Assembly (NCBI GenBank): GCA_040219575.1
Contig: JAVJSD010000066.1
Location: forward strand, 1 to 50,350
Direction of reading: 5' to 3'
From: JAVJSD01 sp040219575
GTDB lineage: Bacteria > Planctomycetota > Planctomycetia > Pirellulales > Pirellulaceae
DNA length: 50,350 bases
Part shown: positions 7,777 through 15,781 of the stretch, piece by piece
Layout: each line of letters starts with the position of its first letter
Numbering within the stretch: position 1 is the stretch's first letter
Program-made: the position numbers and the translations under genes
Notes under the pieces: model-generated
What the model saw: the letters and a program-made list of their open reading frames with translations, nothing else
What the model was told of the DNA's origin: nothing
The model's database searches: none

Positions 7777-8412
7777 CTAGCGTGGACGCGTGGGAAGCTG
7801 CGGACGTCCGATGGTGTCCGTGGGCGGCGTGCCGCGGTTCGCCTCGTCGATGATGAGGCCCGTAATGTCGAGATTGCGCTGGAACACGATCGGACTCTGC
7901 ACGCCCATCATGACCGACGTGCGGTCGGTGGGATCGATGTCCTGGCTGTTGTACCGCAGCACGAGGCTGATGCCCTGCTTGTTGGCGAAGCGAGCGACCA
8001 GTCCCTTCACCTCGGTGTAGACGGTGTAGTACAGCTTGGCTTCCTGCTCCATGAACTCACGGCGCTTGAGCTGCATCTTGACCTGCAGGTCGGAAGTGAG
8101 CTGGGCGGCCCGCTCCTCGATGTTGCGGTAGTCGGGCGTGCCGGGGTTGAACTGCTTGATCTGCTCGCCGAGGTTGCGAATCTCGGTCTGCTTGTCGCGG
8201 ACGAAATTCTCGAAGTCGGCGACGTCCTTCTTCATGATCTCGATGGATTGCTTGAAGCGGAGGTGCTCCTTGAACACAGCCTCGATGTCGATCACGACGA
8301 CCGACGGGCTTTGGGCGGTGGATGCGGCGCCCGTCACCTGAGCGGAGACCGAGCCGACGGAAAGAAGCGATGTGCAAGCCACGAGCGTGGCGACGAAAAT
8401 CGAGCGTCTCAC
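7777..8412 (-). CDS. OmpH/Skp-family periplasmic chaperone
   Basis: A 211-residue protein with a signal peptide cleaved after about residue 24 (SVSA-QV). The Skp-type pattern follows: a short beta strand (VVVIDIEAVFKE), a long charged coiled coil (about residues 50-150) and a returning strand (ISLVLRYNSQDID). Skp/OmpH chaperones guard outer-membrane proteins crossing the periplasm. GTG 8412 is the start because AAGGAG lies eight bases upstream and the signal peptide begins there. Being first in an operon with lpxC and lpxA is the usual arrangement for skp-like genes, although lpxD and bamA are absent here. The C-terminal PTDTIGRPQLPTRPR is a disordered extension. Confidence 0.88.
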   Translation of the reverse strand: MRRSIFVATLVACTSLLSVGSVSAQVTGAASTAQSPSVVVIDIEAVFKEHLRFKQSIEIMKKDVADFENFVRDKQTEIRNLGEQIKQFNPGTPDYRNIEERAAQLTSDLQVKMQLKRREFMEQEAKLYYTVYTEVKGLVARFANKQGISLVLRYNSQDIDPTDRTSVMMGVQSPIVFQRNLDITGLIIDEANRGTPPTDTIGRPQLPTRPR

Positions 8413-8744
8413 AATCAGCACTCCTTGCTGCTTTGAGGGTCTTCCGTGACCGGCGGCGGACCTGTCCGTATGTCCGCCGCATGTGCGGCCCCACGTCCGT
8501 CGGCGATCAGCCGCCGATTTGGTTGCGGTATTGTGCCGAGAAGGTCCAAATCGGTAAAGGCCAGAAATCAATGGTCGCAATGCGATTTGCTGCGTCGTTC
8601 CTTGATCGGTCGCCGCCCCCGTGCGGCTTGACGCGCACCGTCAAGATTTGCCAGATCGACTCAGGCCGCACATATCCCATGCCTTCCCTTGTTCCCAAAC
8701 TCCATCGCGGCGAGGCGGCTTTCCACCAGGCCGCATTCCACATG
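8413..8744. other. Gap before the ompH-lpxC-lpxA operon
   Basis: These 332 bases between the antiporter stop and the OmpH start (both minus strand) hold no gene I can support. They should contain the promoter of the envelope operon. I saw no close match to a consensus promoter and no terminator. Confidence 0.4.
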
Positions 8745-10433
8745 CTACTTCGGCTCGACGCCCCGGCCGAAGACCCACACGATCAGCACCAGGGCGGCCG
8801 TTCCCACAGGCAACAGAATCCAGACCGGCGCGCCGAGCCCCACCGGCAACGTGCCGCAGACGATCGACAAGCCGCCGACGGTCAGCGCGTAGGGCATCTG
8901 CGTCCAGACATGGGCCACGTGATCGCAGCCGCTAGCTTGCGACGATAGCACGGTGGTGTCGGAGATCGGCGAACAATGATCGCCGAAAATCGCGCCCGCC
9001 AGCACGCCGCCGATCGAGCTGAGCAGAATCGGATCCGAGGCCTCCACGCCGCCCCCCGTGTCGAGCGTTCCCGCCACCAGCGGAATCGCCAGCGGCATGA
9101 TGATGCCCATCGTGCCCCAACTCGTACCGGTCGAGAACGCCACCACCGACGACAACACGAACACCACCGTCGGCAGCACCCAGGCCGGCAAGTTGCCCGC
9201 CAACAACGTCCCCATGTACTCGCCGGTGTACATCCTGTGGGCGGCTTCGGGAAACGAGCCGTCGTCGCCCACGACGCCGCGGGTCATGGTGGAGAGCGCC
9301 GCCGCCAACCACAGGATCGCCAGCGCCGGGACCATCAACCGGGCGCCGCGAGCGGCCGCCGCCGTGATCTGGTCGACGTTCAACAACCGCCGCCCGCCCA
9401 CCAGGGCCGCCGCCACGAAGACGCCCGCCAAGGCGCCCCACACGAGCGACGAGTAGGCGTTCGCCCCGCCGAGCACGTCCATCCAGGTGGCGGGTTTATT
9501 GGGGTCGAGCGCGGCCCGACCGGTTTCGTAGAGCGCGACCATAATCACCGCGACCGTCACCACGATCGGCGCCACCGCGTAGATCCAGTGCGACGCTTGC
9601 TCGTGAGCGTCTTCCGCATGATCGTCGGATGCTTCCACCTCCGACGTCGCGCCGCGCGCGGAGCCTTGGTCGGCGGCTGGCTCCCGCCGCCATGCTCGGC
9701 GCTCGGCCTGCAGCATCGGGCCGAAGTCGCGCCCGAAGGCGGCGATCAGCATCACCATCAACAGCGCCCACAGCACATAGAAGCGATAGGCGATGCTCTC
9801 CAGGAACAGGGCGAACGCCCTGTAGGACTCCGTGGCCGGGAGTTTGTCGAGTCCGTCTTGGATGAAGCCGATCTCGCCGGCCACCCAGGTCGACACCACC
9901 GCCAGGCCGGCGACCGGCGCGGCCGTCGAATCGACCAGGTAGGCCAGCTTCTCGCGTGAGATGCGCAGTCGATCGCAGAGCGGCCGCAGCGTGCTTCCCA
10001 ACAGCAGCGTGTTCGCGTAGTCGTCGAAGAAGATCAGCAGCCCCAGCGCCCAGGTGACGAGTTGCCCGCCGCGGCGGCTGCGCGCCAGGGGCGCCAGCGC
10101 GTCGACAAGACCGCGCATGCCTCCGGCGCGGTTGATGATGCCAACCATCGCCCCCATCAACAGCGTGAAGGCGAACACCCGCAGCTTGTCTTCGTCGACG
10201 AGCGTCTGCCAGAGATGCGTTTCGATCGTCTCGCCGACCGCCACGGGCAGCGTCCAGACGATTTGCTCCCGCAGATGCGATTCGCCGGCGGGCCCCGCCA
10301 ACTGGTTCCAGGCCATGACCACCGCGCCGACGAACACCCCCAGCAGCAGCGAGGGAATCACGCGCCGCGTGGCGATCGCCAGGGCGATGGCGACCACCGG
10401 GGGAAGCAGGCTGAGCAAGCCGTAGGGATGCAT
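8745..10433 (-). CDS. NhaC-family Na+/H+ antiporter
   Basis: A 562-residue inner-membrane protein with about a dozen hydrophobic segments. The order matches the NhaC-type ion transporter superfamily: an N-terminal helix (LLSLLPPVVAIALAIATRRVIPSLLLGVFVGA), FDDYANTLLLGSTLRPLCDRLRISREKLAYLVDSTAAP in the first half, and FSTGTSWGTMGIIMPLAIPL and GDHCSPISDTTVLSS in the second half. These are the conserved ion-path motifs of the family. Exchange of Na+ for H+ is the expected activity. A hydrophilic, acidic loop (EVEASDDHAEDAHEQ) divides the two halves. ATG 10433 starts with the first membrane helix; no strong ribosome site is visible. It is flanked upstream by a GAAAAGT/GTAAAAG microsatellite. Confidence 0.9.
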   Translation of the reverse strand: MHPYGLLSLLPPVVAIALAIATRRVIPSLLLGVFVGAVVMAWNQLAGPAGESHLREQIVWTLPVAVGETIETHLWQTLVDEDKLRVFAFTLLMGAMVGIINRAGGMRGLVDALAPLARSRRGGQLVTWALGLLIFFDDYANTLLLGSTLRPLCDRLRISREKLAYLVDSTAAPVAGLAVVSTWVAGEIGFIQDGLDKLPATESYRAFALFLESIAYRFYVLWALLMVMLIAAFGRDFGPMLQAERRAWRREPAADQGSARGATSEVEASDDHAEDAHEQASHWIYAVAPIVVTVAVIMVALYETGRAALDPNKPATWMDVLGGANAYSSLVWGALAGVFVAAALVGGRRLLNVDQITAAAARGARLMVPALAILWLAAALSTMTRGVVGDDGSFPEAAHRMYTGEYMGTLLAGNLPAWVLPTVVFVLSSVVAFSTGTSWGTMGIIMPLAIPLVAGTLDTGGGVEASDPILLSSIGGVLAGAIFGDHCSPISDTTVLSSQASGCDHVAHVWTQMPYALTVGGLSIVCGTLPVGLGAPVWILLPVGTAALVLIVWVFGRGVEPK

Positions 10434-10448
10434 GCGCCGTTGGCGGAG

Positions 10449-10498
10449 GTGAAAGTGAAAAGTGAAAAGTGAAAAGGCAAAAGGTAAAAGGTAAAAGT
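10449..10498. repeat. AT-rich 7-base microsatellite, GTGAAAA/GGTAAAA units
   Basis: About seven units change gradually from GTGAAAA to GGTAAAA. The array is strand-complementary to the array at 10982-11037, and the small gene at 10532 lies between the two. It sits immediately upstream of the antiporter gene on its transcribed side. Confidence 0.85.
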
Positions 10499-10531
10499 GT
10501 GGCGGCGATGATTCGTTGCGCTGCAGGTGGG

Positions 10532-10885
10532 CTAATCGAGCTTTTTGATGTTTGTCGGCCCGGTGGCCTGGGCCGAGATGGTTTCAGCCGGCTGACGCAG
10601 CGCCTGGAACGTTCGCCACGTCGTCACACTTCCCAGCACGCCGAATAAGACGCCGAAGCCAGCGATGCACAGCCCGACGACGATGTCATCCGCGGGCGAC
10701 GCCGAGGACATGAATCCGGGATCAATGTACGACCGAAGCGCCACATACCCGCCGTAGCTCGTTCCGACGAAAGTCAGGCTGAAGAGAATGGGGATGCAGG
10801 CTATCGCCAAGGCAAGGCGAAGGCGGGATCGCACCCGTCGCGCTCCTTGCCCGGTCTGCGGAGGATCGTAAGGGTTTTGGCTCAC
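10532..10885 (-). CDS. Small two-helix membrane protein, NPYDPP N-terminus
   Basis: A 117-residue protein. It opens with MSQNPYDPPQT, a motif I associate with small planctomycete membrane proteins, followed by an Arg-rich segment. Two hydrophobic helices (about residues 24-50 and 68-90) are separated by a short loop, and the tail is polar. The start codon is GTG at 10885. An AAGAAG sequence is only loosely placed as a ribosome site. No enzymatic motif is visible. It probably sits in the inner membrane with both termini in the cytoplasm. Function is unknown. It lies between two complementary heptamer microsatellites. Confidence 0.6.
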   Translation of the reverse strand: MSQNPYDPPQTGQGARRVRSRLRLALAIACIPILFSLTFVGTSYGGYVALRSYIDPGFMSSASPADDIVVGLCIAGFGVLFGVLGSVTTWRTFQALRQPAETISAQATGPTNIKKLD

Positions 10886-10981
10886 GGTTACTGCTTCTTA
10901 GGACTTGTGGGCCGGAGGGGAAGACGATTCCACGAACTCGATGCTCTGAGTCGCCGCGCCGACGCGCCAGCCGCGCGCTCC

Positions 10982-11037
10982 TTCACTTCTACCTTCTACC
11001 TTCTACCTTCTACCTTTTACCTTTTACCTTTTCACTT
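10982..11037. repeat. 7-base microsatellite, CTTCTAC/CTTTTAC units
   Basis: Four CTTCTAC units, then CTTTTAC units, end within the last codons of the histidine kinase gene on the minus strand. The array is the reverse complement, in type, of 10449-10498. The kinase C-terminal residues LRTK are encoded at its edge, so unit changes here could shift the kinase end. Confidence 0.85.
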
Positions 11038-12333
11038 CGTCCGCAGTCCGCACTCCGCCGGCAGCCAGACCGTGAACGTCGCGCCGCGGCCAGGTTCGCT
11101 TTCGACATCGATGCGGCCGCCGTGCGAGGTGACGATCCGCCAACACTTCGAGAGCCCGAAGCCCAGTCCGCGTCCGGCTTCGCGTCCGCTGTAGAACGGA
11201 TCGAACAAATGCCGCCGGACTTCGGGAGTCAGGCCGGGCCCGTTGTCGGCCACCAGGATTCGAAACGGCAGCGGCGGATGGCTCGCTCCCTCGCCGTGAG
11301 GGAGTTCGCCGTTCGGCGAGAGAACTTCAATCGAGACTTCGACCTGTCCGCCGGCGCCGAGCGCCTCGAGCGAATTCTGCACCAGGGCCTTGAGCGCCAC
11401 GCGCAGTTGCGTGCCGTCGGCGGTCACGACGCACCGCCCGGCTTCAACGGTGGAGGTTCGCAGCAACGTCGACTGCTCCCGCGCCATGGCGGCGAGTTCT
11501 TGGCGGACATCGCCGACGACGTCCGCCAGATCGACCGCCTCCGGTACGATCGCCGGCGGACGGGCGAACAGCATCATGTCGGAGATCATCTCGTGGGCGC
11601 GAAACGCCTGGCTGTTGATGACCGCCAGCTTCTGGCGTCGATCGGGGTCGGTCTCGTCCCGCAGCAGCGTCTGCGCGCGCGTCGAAATATTGGCCAGCGG
11701 ATTGTTGATTTCATGACTCGCTCCGTAGGCCAATTCCTTGAGCGAGTCGAGTTTCTCCCGCTCGAGCGCTTGCGCGAAATCGTCTTCCAACTCCCGCCAG
11801 CGGCGCAGACGCTCGACGAGCCGCCGCAACATGCGTCCGCCGCGGCCCGCCGTCGCTGAATCCGAAGGAGTTTTCGCCAACGCTTGTTCGGCGAGGGAGT
11901 CTCCGGACTCGTCGCGCAGCGATTGCAGATACTGCTCGTCGGCGAGCGCGGACTCGGCCTCGCGTGTGGCGGTCGGGCGAGCCCCCTTGCGCGGTTGTTG
12001 ATCGCGCGACGGCGATTCGCATTCAGACTGCGACGATTCGCATTCAGACTGCGACTGCGGCCAGACCAGCAAGTCGAGCGCCGCGCGCCCCAACCAATCG
12101 GCCAAGGAATCGACGGTTGGGGGCGTTCGCCCCGGCGACGACTCGGCCTGAAGCAGCGACCAGAGGGCCAACCATCGATCGCCGCGCAGCAGGGCCGCCA
12201 GGCGATCGCGTCGCGCTGGCGCGTCGGATTCAAGCAGCGCGTCGATGAGGCCGACCGCCGTCTCGTCGTTGAGCGGCAGACGGCGATCGCCCTGCGAGGT
12301 GTGCAGCGTTGGAAGTTGGTCCATGCCGACCAT
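11032..12333 (-). CDS. Soluble sensor histidine kinase
   Basis: A 433-residue kinase without membrane segments. The N-terminal 180 residues are helical and not assignable to a known sensor domain. The dimerisation/phosphoacceptor domain has His207 in ASHEINNPLANI. The ATP-binding domain follows, with N box QNSLEA, G1 box DNGPGL and G2 box GLGFGLS, and ends close to the last strand. It should autophosphorylate and pass phosphate to a receiver. The nearest candidate is the HTH-receiver protein encoded 114 bases upstream on the same strand, but a terminator lies between them. ATG 12324 is an alternative start three codons in. A 21-base tandem duplication encodes a repeated SQSECES segment near residue 100. 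Confidence 0.88.
   Translation of the reverse strand: MVGMDQLPTLHTSQGDRRLPLNDETAVGLIDALLESDAPARRDRLAALLRGDRWLALWSLLQAESSPGRTPPTVDSLADWLGRAALDLLVWPQSQSECESSQSECESPSRDQQPRKGARPTATREAESALADEQYLQSLRDESGDSLAEQALAKTPSDSATAGRGGRMLRRLVERLRRWRELEDDFAQALEREKLDSLKELAYGASHEINNPLANISTRAQTLLRDETDPDRRQKLAVINSQAFRAHEMISDMMLFARPPAIVPEAVDLADVVGDVRQELAAMAREQSTLLRTSTVEAGRCVVTADGTQLRVALKALVQNSLEALGAGGQVEVSIEVLSPNGELPHGEGASHPPLPFRILVADNGPGLTPEVRRHLFDPFYSGREAGRGLGFGLSKCWRIVTSHGGRIDVESEPGRGATFTVWLPAECGLRTK
12013..12054. repeat. 21-base tandem duplication inside the histidine kinase
   Basis: Two exact 21-base copies (12013-12033 and 12034-12054) keep the frame and repeat seven residues, SQSECES, in a linker. This looks like a recent slippage event without an obvious effect on the kinase domains. 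Confidence 0.85.
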
Positions 12334-12383
12334 CCTACCGCAGGTCCGCGCGCCGGCGGGAACGCGGAACGCGGCGATGTCTC

Positions 12384-12420
12384 AAAAAAAACGCGTAGCG
12401 GCGATTCGCCGGTACGCGTT
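12384..12420 (-). terminator. Rho-independent terminator of the HTH-receiver gene
   Basis: On the minus strand AACGCGTA pairs with TACGCGTT, an inner CGGCGA/TCGCCG stem extends the hairpin, and eight T follow. It lies 28 bases after the stop of the HTH-receiver gene and before the kinase start, so the two genes are probably separate transcripts. Confidence 0.8.
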
Positions 12421-12447
12421 CTTGTTCCATTCAGATTCGCGACGTGG

Positions 12448-13035
12448 TCAGTTGATCACGCCGCGTTCAATCTCGAGCAGATCGCAGGCCCGATCGAGCA
12501 GCTTCTCGACCGTGAACGGCTTCTGCATGAAATCGTCGGCGCCGGACGCCCGCAGGTCGGCCACCTTGTCTTGTTCGACCATGCCCGAAATGCAGATGAT
12601 TTTGACGGTCTCGAGGCTGTCGTCGCTGCGGACGCGCTGGCAAACTTCCTTGCCGTTGATGTCCGGAAGCATGACGTCGAGCACCACCAGGTCGGGGCGG
12701 AACTCCTTGACCAGCATCCCGGCGTCGAAGCCGTTGTTGGCCGTGCGGATGTCGAACCGGCCGTCGCGTTCGAAGACGTCGCTCAGCAAGTCGACCAGCT
12801 CCTGATCATCGTCGACGATCAGCACCTTCCGCTTTCCGCTCTCGAGGGCATCGGTGGGAATTCCGTTGTCCTTCATGAACGAAAACAATTGATCTCGCGG
12901 AATCCGGCGAAACCGGCTGCCCGGTACGCGGAATCCCTTCAACGTGCCGTTGTCGAAGCAGCGAATAATGGTCTGCTGGCTAACCTTGCAGATCTTGGCT
13001 GCTTCCCCGGTTGTGAAAACTGTCTTCGTGGTCAT
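12448..13035 (-). CDS. Response regulator with N-terminal excisionase-type HTH and C-terminal receiver
   Basis: A 195-residue regulator with an unusual domain order. Residues 5-55 form a MerR/excisionase-type helix-turn-helix (FTTGEAAKICKVSQQTIIRCFDNGTLKGFRVPGSRFRRIPRDQL). Residues 69-190 form a CheY-like receiver with acidic pocket Asp75-77, phosphoacceptor Asp120 (VVLDVMLPD), a Ser in ICISG and Lys in KPF. Canonical response regulators have the receiver first. It should bind DNA with activity controlled by phosphorylation, and the kinase at 11032 is a likely partner. ATG 13035 is supported by the HTH beginning there. A good sigma-70-type promoter lies 264 bases upstream, giving a long leader, and a strong terminator follows the gene. 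Confidence 0.88.
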   Translation of the reverse strand: MTTKTVFTTGEAAKICKVSQQTIIRCFDNGTLKGFRVPGSRFRRIPRDQLFSFMKDNGIPTDALESGKRKVLIVDDDQELVDLLSDVFERDGRFDIRTANNGFDAGMLVKEFRPDLVVLDVMLPDINGKEVCQRVRSDDSLETVKIICISGMVEQDKVADLRASGADDFMQKPFTVEKLLDRACDLLEIERGVIN

Positions 13036-13717
13036 TCGTGGTAACCATCCTCTCCTTAGGCGATGGTCGGACTAGCGGACCGGCGTCACGTACACGGCCT
13101 GCGACGAGCTCCCGAGCGATGGCATCGCCATTTACCGAGAACTCCTAATCGACCCTTTTTTCCACCGAGTGGCTAGTCCCGCTCCCTCGTTAAACACGCA
13201 GGAATTCGTGAGATGCGCATTCCACACATCTTCCGATGACGATCCATCCGGCAGGCATCTCCGGTTCTTCCAGAATTACCGAATTTGCCAACGTGGGAAT
13301 TATACCTAGCGACAAATGTGAGTCAAGATTGATCTTCGCGACATAAGTAATTGACAAAACAATACTTGCGACGAGCAATCCGGGATTGCCGAGGAACTTT
13401 CCAGAAGAAAGCGCCCTGGTCTTGAGGTTGAATAATCTCGGTTTGGCACGCGTTCTAGCCGTTTCCACCGCACGACTTGGCAAAAATCAGCCTCTTCACG
13501 GGGGTGTGCGGCTTGATTGCACCCATCGAAAGATTCACACTCTCGTCTCCCCTCGCAACTTGCCCTGACTCGCAAGGCGACGGGAGAATACGCCGTCGCC
13601 CCATTTAACGCGACATCAATTTGCGACAATTTGGCGTTTCCGACCGGAATTCCCGAAACGGGCGTCTGGACCGGCGCCGCACGAACCTCCCGGCAGCCGC
13701 GCGATCACGGATGGACG
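13036..13717. other. AT-richer gap between divergent genes
   Basis: These 682 bases have clearly lower GC than the surroundings. They hold the promoter at 13299-13326 for the minus-strand regulator and probably one for the RNase HII-like gene. Short open frames on both strands have no protein-like features. No RNA gene was recognised, although the roughly 255-base leader of the regulator could be structured. Confidence 0.5.
13299..13326 (-). promoter_or_regulatory. Sigma-70-type promoter for the HTH-receiver gene
   Basis: On the minus strand TTGACT (13326-13321) and a perfect TATAAT (13304-13299) are separated by 16 bases, close to the housekeeping consensus. Transcription would run toward the HTH-receiver start at 13035. 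Confidence 0.55.
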
Positions 13718-14695
13718 ATGGCCTACTTTCTCGGAACCGACGAGGCGGGATACGGTCCAAACCTGGGGCCGCTGGTGATTTCGGCCAGCCTCTGGCAATT
13801 GCCCAGCGAACTGCTCCGCCAGGATTTGTACGATGTGCTGGCCGAGGTGATCTCGCGCTCGCCCTGCGCGGCGAAAGAGCCCTGTCGATTCGCCATCGCT
13901 GATTCGAAGCAACTCTACAAGCCGGGTGGAGGTTGGGGCGCGATCGAGCGAGGACTTCATGCGGCCGGTTCCCAGTGTTTCAGCCGTAGTGCGAACACGG
14001 CGCTGCGCTGGCGCGACGTCTGGCCGATGTTCGACCCCGATTCCGCGGAAGAGTTGCTTACCGCTCCGTGGTTCCGCCAGTTCGACGCGCCGTTGCCGAG
14101 GGACGCCTCGCTCGACGACATCGAGCGCAGCAGCGCCGCGTTCGACGCCGCCACAAAACGCTGCGGCGTCAAGCTGCTGGCCATTCGCTCGCGGGTTGTT
14201 CGGGCGGCGACGTTCAACACACTCCTCGAACGTCACGGCAACAAGGCGGAGGTCCTCTCGCGATTGACGCTTGAACTCGTGGCGTGTTTGCTCTCCCCGC
14301 TCGGCCCTTCGCCAATCCACATTCAGTGCGACAAGCATGGCGGCCGCAATCGCTACGCGCCGCTGCTGCAGGAGACGTTTCCCGAACACCTGGTCGAGAT
14401 CCATGGTGAAGGGCGCGCGCGGAGTGTCTATCGCTGGGGTCCGAGCGAGGCGCGCACCGAGATTCAATTCACGGCGCGAGGCGAGTCGGCGCTGCCGACG
14501 GCGCTGGCCTCGATGGCGTCGAAGTACCTCCGCGAGCTGGCGATGCAGGCCTTCAACGAATTCTGGCGGCAAGAGGTGCCCGGCATCCGGCCGACCGCCG
14601 GTTATCCCAGCGACGCCCGGCGGTTTCGCCAGCAGATCGCCGCTCGCCAAGCGGAGTTGGGGATCGACGACGACACGCTCTGGCGCCGCCGCTGA
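13718..14695 (+). CDS. RNase HII-like protein
   Basis: A 325-residue protein whose first residues, FLGTDEAGYGPNLGPLVISA, match the start of RNase HII (GxDEAGxGPxxGP), including the catalytic Asp-Glu pair. IADSKQLYKPG corresponds to the DSKxL motif. Later CDKHGGRNRY could hold another acidic catalytic residue. RNase HII cuts RNA in RNA-DNA hybrids at ribonucleotides. This protein is about 100 residues longer than bacterial RnhB and otherwise divergent, so it is a distant paralogue with an unproven substrate. ATG 13718 is chosen because the motif follows at residue 6; upstream frame extensions lack protein character. It converges with the Ser/Thr kinase with one base between stops. Confidence 0.7.
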   Translation: MAYFLGTDEAGYGPNLGPLVISASLWQLPSELLRQDLYDVLAEVISRSPCAAKEPCRFAIADSKQLYKPGGGWGAIERGLHAAGSQCFSRSANTALRWRDVWPMFDPDSAEELLTAPWFRQFDAPLPRDASLDDIERSSAAFDAATKRCGVKLLAIRSRVVRAATFNTLLERHGNKAEVLSRLTLELVACLLSPLGPSPIHIQCDKHGGRNRYAPLLQETFPEHLVEIHGEGRARSVYRWGPSEARTEIQFTARGESALPTALASMASKYLRELAMQAFNEFWRQEVPGIRPTAGYPSDARRFRQQIAARQAELGIDDDTLWRRR

Positions 14696-14696
14696 C

Positions 14697-15677
14697 TCAC
14701 GCCGCCCAGTCGCGCTGGTCGAAGGCCTCGATTTCGAGGCAGACCAGCAGTTCGATCAGTTCGCGGGCCGAGGGGCGCCGATACGGCTCCTTGGCCAGCA
14801 TCCGCCGCACCAGCCGGGCGACCGCCAAAGGCGTATCCGGCGAAATCTTACGCGGATCGGGCGCCGGCAGTTGCCGATGCGCGGCGGCCAATTCCACCGG
14901 ATCCTCTTCGGCGAAGGGCCGTACGCCGGTGAGCATTTCGAACAGCGTCGCCCCCAGGCTATACACGTCGGCTCGGTCGCCGACGACGTGCGCGGCGCAT
15001 AGAACCTCGGGCGCCGCATAGGCGGGCGTTCCGGAAAGCGGCTGGCAGTCGACTTTCTTGCCGTTGATTCGCTGCGCGAACCCCAGGTCGAGCAAGGTGG
15101 TGTGTCCTGAAGCGGCGAGGAACAGATTGCCTGGCTTCACGTCGCCGTGCCGCCAATTTCCGACGTGCAGCGCGGCCAACGCCTCGGCCGCCTGCCGCGC
15201 AATCCACAGGCAGTCGACAAGATTTCGCCGTGGGCGTTGCGACAGCCAGTCGGCGACGGTTCGTCCTTCGAGATGCGGCAGCACCAGATAGTACGGCGGG
15301 GCGTCGACGTGAGCGGCGAGCACACTCGTCAAGTGCGCGTGCGATACCTGCCGGCTGACGTAGGCTTCGCGTTGCAGCAGCAAGCGGTAGTCGTCGTCGC
15401 CACTCGCGCGGGTTCGCGCCAACTTCAGGGCGTAGTCGCCCGGCGAATCCTCCGGGGCGTCGACGGGGCGCGCCCGAAAGACGCGGCTGCACCGCCCGCC
15501 GCCGATCGGTTCGACGAGACGCCAACGGCCGAGGGTCGACGGGGCCTGCGTGCGCGCAACGACAGCGTCGCGCGTGGATGGGGCTGACTGGGTCATCAGC
15601 GAGCGGGAGTTCGGCGGAGGCGCGACCGAAGAACTTCGGTCGCTGGGAGATGGGTCAACGTGGGTCTTAGTATCCAT
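14697..15677 (-). CDS. Serine/threonine protein kinase (Hanks type)
   Basis: A 326-residue protein consisting of a disordered Ser/Pro-rich N-terminus (about 48 residues) and one kinase domain. Visible elements are a glycine-rich loop (PIGGGRCSRVF), the ATP Lys in YALKLAR, the helix C Glu in QREAYV, a catalytic loop HGDVKPGN (HRD changed to HGD, catalytic Asp retained), DLGFA in place of DFG, and SGTPAYAAPE in the activation segment. The Arg missing from HRD marks an RD-negative kinase, which often does not need activation-loop phosphorylation. No transmembrane segment or sensor domain is present, so it is a soluble kinase. GGAGG lies just before ATG 15677. It is divergent from the sugar-binding lipoprotein gene, with a palindrome between them. 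Confidence 0.9.
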   Translation of the reverse strand: MDTKTHVDPSPSDRSSSVAPPPNSRSLMTQSAPSTRDAVVARTQAPSTLGRWRLVEPIGGGRCSRVFRARPVDAPEDSPGDYALKLARTRASGDDDYRLLLQREAYVSRQVSHAHLTSVLAAHVDAPPYYLVLPHLEGRTVADWLSQRPRRNLVDCLWIARQAAEALAALHVGNWRHGDVKPGNLFLAASGHTTLLDLGFAQRINGKKVDCQPLSGTPAYAAPEVLCAAHVVGDRADVYSLGATLFEMLTGVRPFAEEDPVELAAAHRQLPAPDPRKISPDTPLAVARLVRRMLAKEPYRRPSARELIELLVCLEIEAFDQRDWAA

Positions 15678-15700
15678 CGGCCTCCGCCCGCCGCGAGTTG

Positions 15701-15718
15701 AACAAGTTGCACCTTGTT
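15701..15718. promoter_or_regulatory. Palindromic operator candidate between divergent genes
   Basis: AACAAG-TTGCAC-CTTGTT is a perfect 6-6-6 palindrome in the 104-base divergent gap between the kinase and the sugar-binding protein. Its size fits a dimeric repressor site. No regulator is identified, and no promoter elements were assigned around it. Confidence 0.3.
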
Positions 15719-15781
15719 GCGGCCGATAGGGCGATTTAGAATCGAGCGCTGGCGACGAAACATGCGATAAAGGAACGACTT

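Noticed and set aside
13036..13717. Two minus-strand frames of about 100 codons near 13190-13629
   Set aside because: They cross the promoter at 13299-13326, lack ribosome sites and have no recognisable protein features.
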